From the NCBI GenBank assembly GCA_964396375.1, contig CAYNEY010000025.1, positions 1-64,000 of the forward strand: a DNA stretch of 64,000 nt. The letters are read 5' to 3'. The first letter of the stretch is position 1; each line of letters starts with the position of its first letter. The position numbers and the translations under genes are program-made. This document shows positions 60,926 through 64,000 of this stretch, piece by piece. Below the pieces are notes generated by a model, which did not search any database, had not been told where the DNA came from, and was given only the letters and a program-made list of their open reading frames with translations. The DNA is from FEN-1139 sp964396375. GTDB lineage: Bacteria; Myxococcota_A; Polyangia; Polyangiales; Polyangiaceae.

Positions 60926-63232
60926 CTACTGCTCGAGTTCACCCCAGACCACCAGTGCGGCCGCGGTCTCTGGATCGAGTCCCGCCGGTTCACGGAGGTT
61001 GGATGAGGACCATCCCTCGGGTGCGAACAGGGCGGTCTCGCTCCAGCGTCGCAGCGCGCGGGCGAGCAGTGGGTGGTCGCGAAAGCGGTTGTCCACGCAG
61101 GCCGGATCGATGTCGGCTTGGCAGAGACGGATGGCAGATGGAGAATCGACCGAGAGGATGAAAGAACCCAGGCGGGTCGAGTAGCGAGCTTGAGACTCCG
61201 CGAGCAAAGCCCGACCGAGCACCGGTTCCCAGCCTGACGCCAGCTCGAAGAGATCCAGCGCTCCCAGTTTGTCGGTGGCTGGCGAGAGCGCGACTTGGAG
61301 TGTGCGGGTCAAATCGACCGTGGTTACCGGATAATCGACCGTCTGCCCAGCACCGATGCGGCCAGGAAATTTCACGAGCAGAGGTACACCGAGCGCCTCT
61401 TCTCGCAAGCCAGGGGTGGGATCGAAAGGTGGATTGGGGGGCTCGAGAGAGGCAACGTCACCCATCAGCACCACCAAGCTCTTGTCCCAGAGTTCGCGCT
61501 CGCGCAAGAGGTGAAAGAGTTGCCCTATTTCGTGCGCTTGCTTCACCAGTGCCTGCTGTCCGAGGGCACGGATACGTTCCCAGTCCGCTTCGGTGAGTCG
61601 TCGAAGCACACGACTCGACTGACGCTCCAGTCGTCCCAGAGTGATCCCGCCTCGTCGCGGATCGATGATCCCGTCGTAGTCGGCGGGGGGGAGGCGGCTC
61701 AACTCCTCGACGGAGAGATCCCAGGGAGGGTGCGTTCCCCGCAAATGAAGTAGGGCGAACACGGGGCGATCGGCCTTTTGGTCGAGTTGCTCGGCAATCC
61801 ACCGAGTGGCCTCCGTTACCGGCGCGTCAGCGGGGAGATCGTGGACGGGAGAGTAGGAGGCAAAGCGATCCCACCCACTGTCGAAGCCGAAAGCTCCGAA
61901 GCTGTTGGGCACCCCCGTGAACATCCCGGTCCGTGTCCCGGTTTCTCGCAAGATGTCGCTCAACAGCCGCACACTCGGACGTACTCGGGCCGAGGCGTCA
62001 GTGAGACCGTGACCACGCGGTCCAAAACCGGTCAGCAGCGAGGCCAGCACTGCGCCAGGCAGATCGGTTGGAGTTCGGTAGGTGTTGTACGTAAGCGCAT
62101 CTCGCCGCAGCTCGGCGAAGGCGCTGAGGTCTTGGATGGAGCCCCACGGAGGCAAGTTTCGGCGGGCCACCCGCGAGAGCACCACCACCACGACTACTTG
62201 GGTCGGCGGGCGAACCACTGGATTGGCCGGGGGACGGAGCAACCTGGGCTCTCCAAACGCCATCCGGCCTCCCTCCGTGGTCTTGCGAGCTCCAAGTTCG
62301 AGCAGGATGACTCGATGGGCGTAGGGGGTGAGGTCCACCGAAAGAGGGATCCACTGTGAGCCCTGACCCCCAATCACCTTACGCTCCACCAGCGTGACTG
62401 GTGCCTGTCCATCTTCCAGCAGACGGATCTCACCCACACCGTGACCAGTTCCCCAGAACCCCAGTCCGAGTTCGAGTCGCGCCTGAGACCCCACATGAAG
62501 TGGACAGCGGACCCTCGATGGGGCTCGCAGCACGATCGAGCGGCGGGGCACATTGTCGATCTCGTGTTCGGCAATCACGTCCCGTCGTGTGGGTGGCATG
62601 AAGCTGGTTTCAGGCAGCTCGTCGCCACGCCCAAGGTGGAGATAGTCGAGTTCGAAGAAGGGTTGATCGGGAGTTTGGGCACGTCCGTGTGCCTCGAGCG
62701 TGACTGTGTGCGGTCCAGGCTCCAGGGTTTCAGACAGGGCGGCAAAGCGCACCACCTTGACGTCGCCCTTGGCTAGTCTCTGCCGTGAGATCCGTCGACT
62801 GTCGATGAGCAGGGAAATTGCGCTCGCCGCCTGACCCACCACCCGCGCCGTGACGGTGAGGTGTGGCAGCGGTTCGTCGAGCCAGAACTCGTTTGTGGTG
62901 CGGCGTCCACTCACCACCAAGAATGTTGAACCCCCACGGTCGCTGACGCGTTCGGCGGAGGTGCCATTTTTCCCCTTTCCGTCGGGTCGCCCAAGATCGA
63001 TGACCAGTCCGTGATGGTCGATTTCACAGTTTGGCAGCTCATTCAGAATCTCGAGATGCGAGGGGAGGAGCGCTGCTGCAGGGGTTGTGGGCGGTCCGGG
63101 TTGGAGTGGGACACCTTTGAGGTTGTTGGTCGAGTCCGAATCTGGTGATTCCTTTCGGCATCCAAGGACAAGCCCGAGCACGAGTAGCGCGATCGTTGCG
63201 GGTCGCGGTTGTCGAAAGTACTGCCCGATCAT
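60926..63232 (-). CDS. Sulfatase-fold lipoprotein lacking catalytic residues (pseudoenzyme)
   Basis: The 768-residue product has a lipobox-type signal (LLVLGLVLGC), an N-terminal beta-rich domain of about 330 residues, and a C-terminal alkaline phosphatase/sulfatase-like domain. The fold markers persist: VVVVVVLSRVARRNLPPWG where metal Asp residues are expected, GAVLASLLTG after the nucleophile position, FALLHLRGTHPPW, and LVVLMGDVASLE in place of the usual SDHGE. The formylglycine motif CxPSR is replaced by TDLPG and metal ligands are changed, so hydrolysis is unlikely. Its ATG overlaps the stop of the PEGA gene. Confidence 0.8.
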   Translation of the reverse strand: MIGQYFRQPRPATIALLVLGLVLGCRKESPDSDSTNNLKGVPLQPGPPTTPAAALLPSHLEILNELPNCEIDHHGLVIDLGRPDGKGKNGTSAERVSDRGGSTFLVVSGRRTTNEFWLDEPLPHLTVTARVVGQAASAISLLIDSRRISRQRLAKGDVKVVRFAALSETLEPGPHTVTLEAHGRAQTPDQPFFELDYLHLGRGDELPETSFMPPTRRDVIAEHEIDNVPRRSIVLRAPSRVRCPLHVGSQARLELGLGFWGTGHGVGEIRLLEDGQAPVTLVERKVIGGQGSQWIPLSVDLTPYAHRVILLELGARKTTEGGRMAFGEPRLLRPPANPVVRPPTQVVVVVVLSRVARRNLPPWGSIQDLSAFAELRRDALTYNTYRTPTDLPGAVLASLLTGFGPRGHGLTDASARVRPSVRLLSDILRETGTRTGMFTGVPNSFGAFGFDSGWDRFASYSPVHDLPADAPVTEATRWIAEQLDQKADRPVFALLHLRGTHPPWDLSVEELSRLPPADYDGIIDPRRGGITLGRLERQSSRVLRRLTEADWERIRALGQQALVKQAHEIGQLFHLLRERELWDKSLVVLMGDVASLEPPNPPFDPTPGLREEALGVPLLVKFPGRIGAGQTVDYPVTTVDLTRTLQVALSPATDKLGALDLFELASGWEPVLGRALLAESQARYSTRLGSFILSVDSPSAIRLCQADIDPACVDNRFRDHPLLARALRRWSETALFAPEGWSSSNLREPAGLDPETAAALVVWGELEQ

Positions 63233-63960
63233 CGCGCAGTCACAGCGCTGAGTTCGAGGCGACCTGTCTGCCCGGTCGCGATCGCGATCTGACTACGTGT
63301 CTCGATCCCGCCGAGTCGTGTCTCGATCAGATGAGTCCCTGGATTGACGGGCACAAGGCAGCTTGGACCACGTCGGACGAACTTGCCATCTACGAAGATG
63401 GCATGAGCTCCACCAGTGACGATCTCGAGCAGTGCCTTGCCTGCGGGTAGGACCACCCCAGAAGGAGTCGGCACGGGCGTCAGTGCTCTCGCGACGGGAC
63501 TGTTGGCCGAGTCATGGGTTTGAGCGCTGGTGGGCAGCGAGGCAGCGGCGATGGGCGTACTGGAAGCGGTGGGGATCGCAGAGGTCGCGGTGGGCTCACC
63601 CTCGACCGCACCGCCGCGGAGCCAGGCGACGAGGGACATTGTGATGAAGCCCACCACCACCGCACCTCCCGCCAACAGCCATGGACTCTGGGTGCGTGAC
63701 GAGGATGTGGGTGGGCTGACGGCGGAAGAGGTTCTGCTAGCCGCGGTTTGTGTGGGAGGTGGCGCCGTGGATGGGATGAGAGCAAACACCACCTCATCAT
63801 CATTGTCCTCGAGGTTTGGGGAGGGGGTCAGTGGGATGGCCTCACGGGACGATGTGCCAGGGTTGAGCGTTGGCTGCATGGTGGCCTCGGCGGTGGCGGC
63901 AGGCTTGGCCTCGGCGGTGGCGGCAGGCTTGGCCTCGGCGGTGGCGGCAGGCTTGGCCTC
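63229..63960 (-). CDS. Partial membrane protein with C-terminal PEGA domain, truncated by the N gap
   Basis: The reading frame enters from the N gap and has no start in the window. From the gap it reads (AKPAATAE) repeats, a Ser/Thr/Pro-rich linker, one membrane helix (WLLAGGAVVVGFITMSLVAW), another linker, and a C-terminal PEGA domain (HAIFVDGKFVRRGPSCLVPVNPGTH). This layout is common at the C-terminus of Ser/Thr protein kinases in Myxococcota, so the missing part could be a kinase; this is a guess. The stop overlaps the start of the sulfatase-like gene. Confidence 0.7.
   Translation of the reverse strand, partial: EAKPAATAEAKPAATAEAKPAATAEATMQPTLNPGTSSREAIPLTPSPNLEDNDDEVVFALIPSTAPPPTQTAASRTSSAVSPPTSSSRTQSPWLLAGGAVVVGFITMSLVAWLRGGAVEGEPTATSAIPTASSTPIAAASLPTSAQTHDSANSPVARALTPVPTPSGVVLPAGKALLEIVTGGAHAIFVDGKFVRRGPSCLVPVNPGTHLIETRLGGIETRSQIAIATGQTGRLELSAVTAR
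63883..63960. repeat. 24-bp tandem repeat (three copies and part of a fourth)
   Basis: Perfect copies at 63883-63906, 63907-63930 and 63931-63954, then six bases of the next before the N run. In the minus-strand frame each copy encodes eight residues (AKPAATAE). The repeat explains why assembly stops here. Confidence 0.95.
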
Positions 63961-64000
63961 NNNNNNNNNNNNNNNNNNNNNNNNNNNNNNNNNNNNNNNN
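63961..64000. other. Assembly gap (40 N)
   Basis: All 40 bases are N directly after the tandem repeat; the real repeat number and gap length are unknown. Confidence 0.99.

Noticed and set aside
60926..63232. Annotation as an active sulfatase
   Set aside because: The formylglycine motif and the metal ligands are replaced.

Overview
The window is GC-rich, gene-dense bacterial chromosome that looks like a member of the Myxococcota or a relative. The evidence is a CarD/CdnL transcription factor, two PATAN (DUF4388) signalling proteins, PEGA-domain proteins, a tetratricopeptide protein of about 2,000 residues, a lysine/alanine-rich histone-H1-like protein, many lipoproteins and class 1B PyrK/PyrD. 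No named species is claimed. The first 16 bases are poly-C and the last 40 are N, so both edges are assembly edges. I found no insertion sequence, prophage, CRISPR array, tRNA or rRNA; the region reads as core chromosome.

Layout. 0.1-2.3 kb (minus): OFA-type MFS transporter, winged-helix regulator, flavin reductase-like protein. 2.4-9.3 kb (plus): aspS, receiver-PATAN protein, rimI, pyrK-pyrD and a lipoprotein, mostly abutting or overlapping. 9.3-14.5 kb: hypothetical protein, metallophosphoesterase, rhomboid protease, then lipoprotein-mlaE-folE-SDR. An SRP RNA gene (ffs) lies at 14.56-14.65 kb on the minus strand. 14.8-20.1 kb: coiled-coil membrane protein, DedA, a KamA-parvulin pair, pyrH. 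20.2-23.9 kb: cytochrome c maturation genes (ccmF, CcmI-like, a membrane protein). 23.86-24.21 kb: likely replication origin, followed by dnaN-recF-gyrB and then clpB. dnaA is not in the window.

32-39.3 kb (minus): a disordered protein and the giant TPR protein. 39.3-43.1 kb: DUF2723-like membrane protein preceded by a duplicated start region, and a 532-residue unknown. 43.3-46.6 kb: histone-like gene, OmpA-like lipoprotein with Ppx/GppA, and cdnL. 46.6-51.5 kb: trpS with Fe-S-type cysteines, a solitary DNA methyltransferase, a parvulin, and rnc. 51.5-57.5 kb: zinc-ribbon membrane protein, outer-membrane protein, zinc ribbon-RNase HI fusion, trmL, and a PATAN-DnaJ-TPR fusion. 57.6-60.9 kb: SAM hydrolase, queE, rph, amrS. 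60.9-63.96 kb: a sulfatase-fold protein that has lost its catalytic residues, and a truncated PEGA protein running through 24-bp repeats into the N gap.

Much of the content is information processing (tRNA charging and modification, RNase III, RNase PH, RNase HI, clamp, gyrase, CdnL, SRP) mixed with envelope and lineage-specific signalling genes. Several first genes of transcription units have a TANNNT hexamer 6-13 nt upstream of the start codon and no Shine-Dalgarno sequence, which suggests leaderless transcripts. The most interesting targets are the origin region, the 14-bp perfect inverted repeat in the gyrB leader, the duplicated start with an ATGA-coupled upstream ORF at 39.6 kb, the PATAN-J-TPR fusion and the pseudo-sulfatase.
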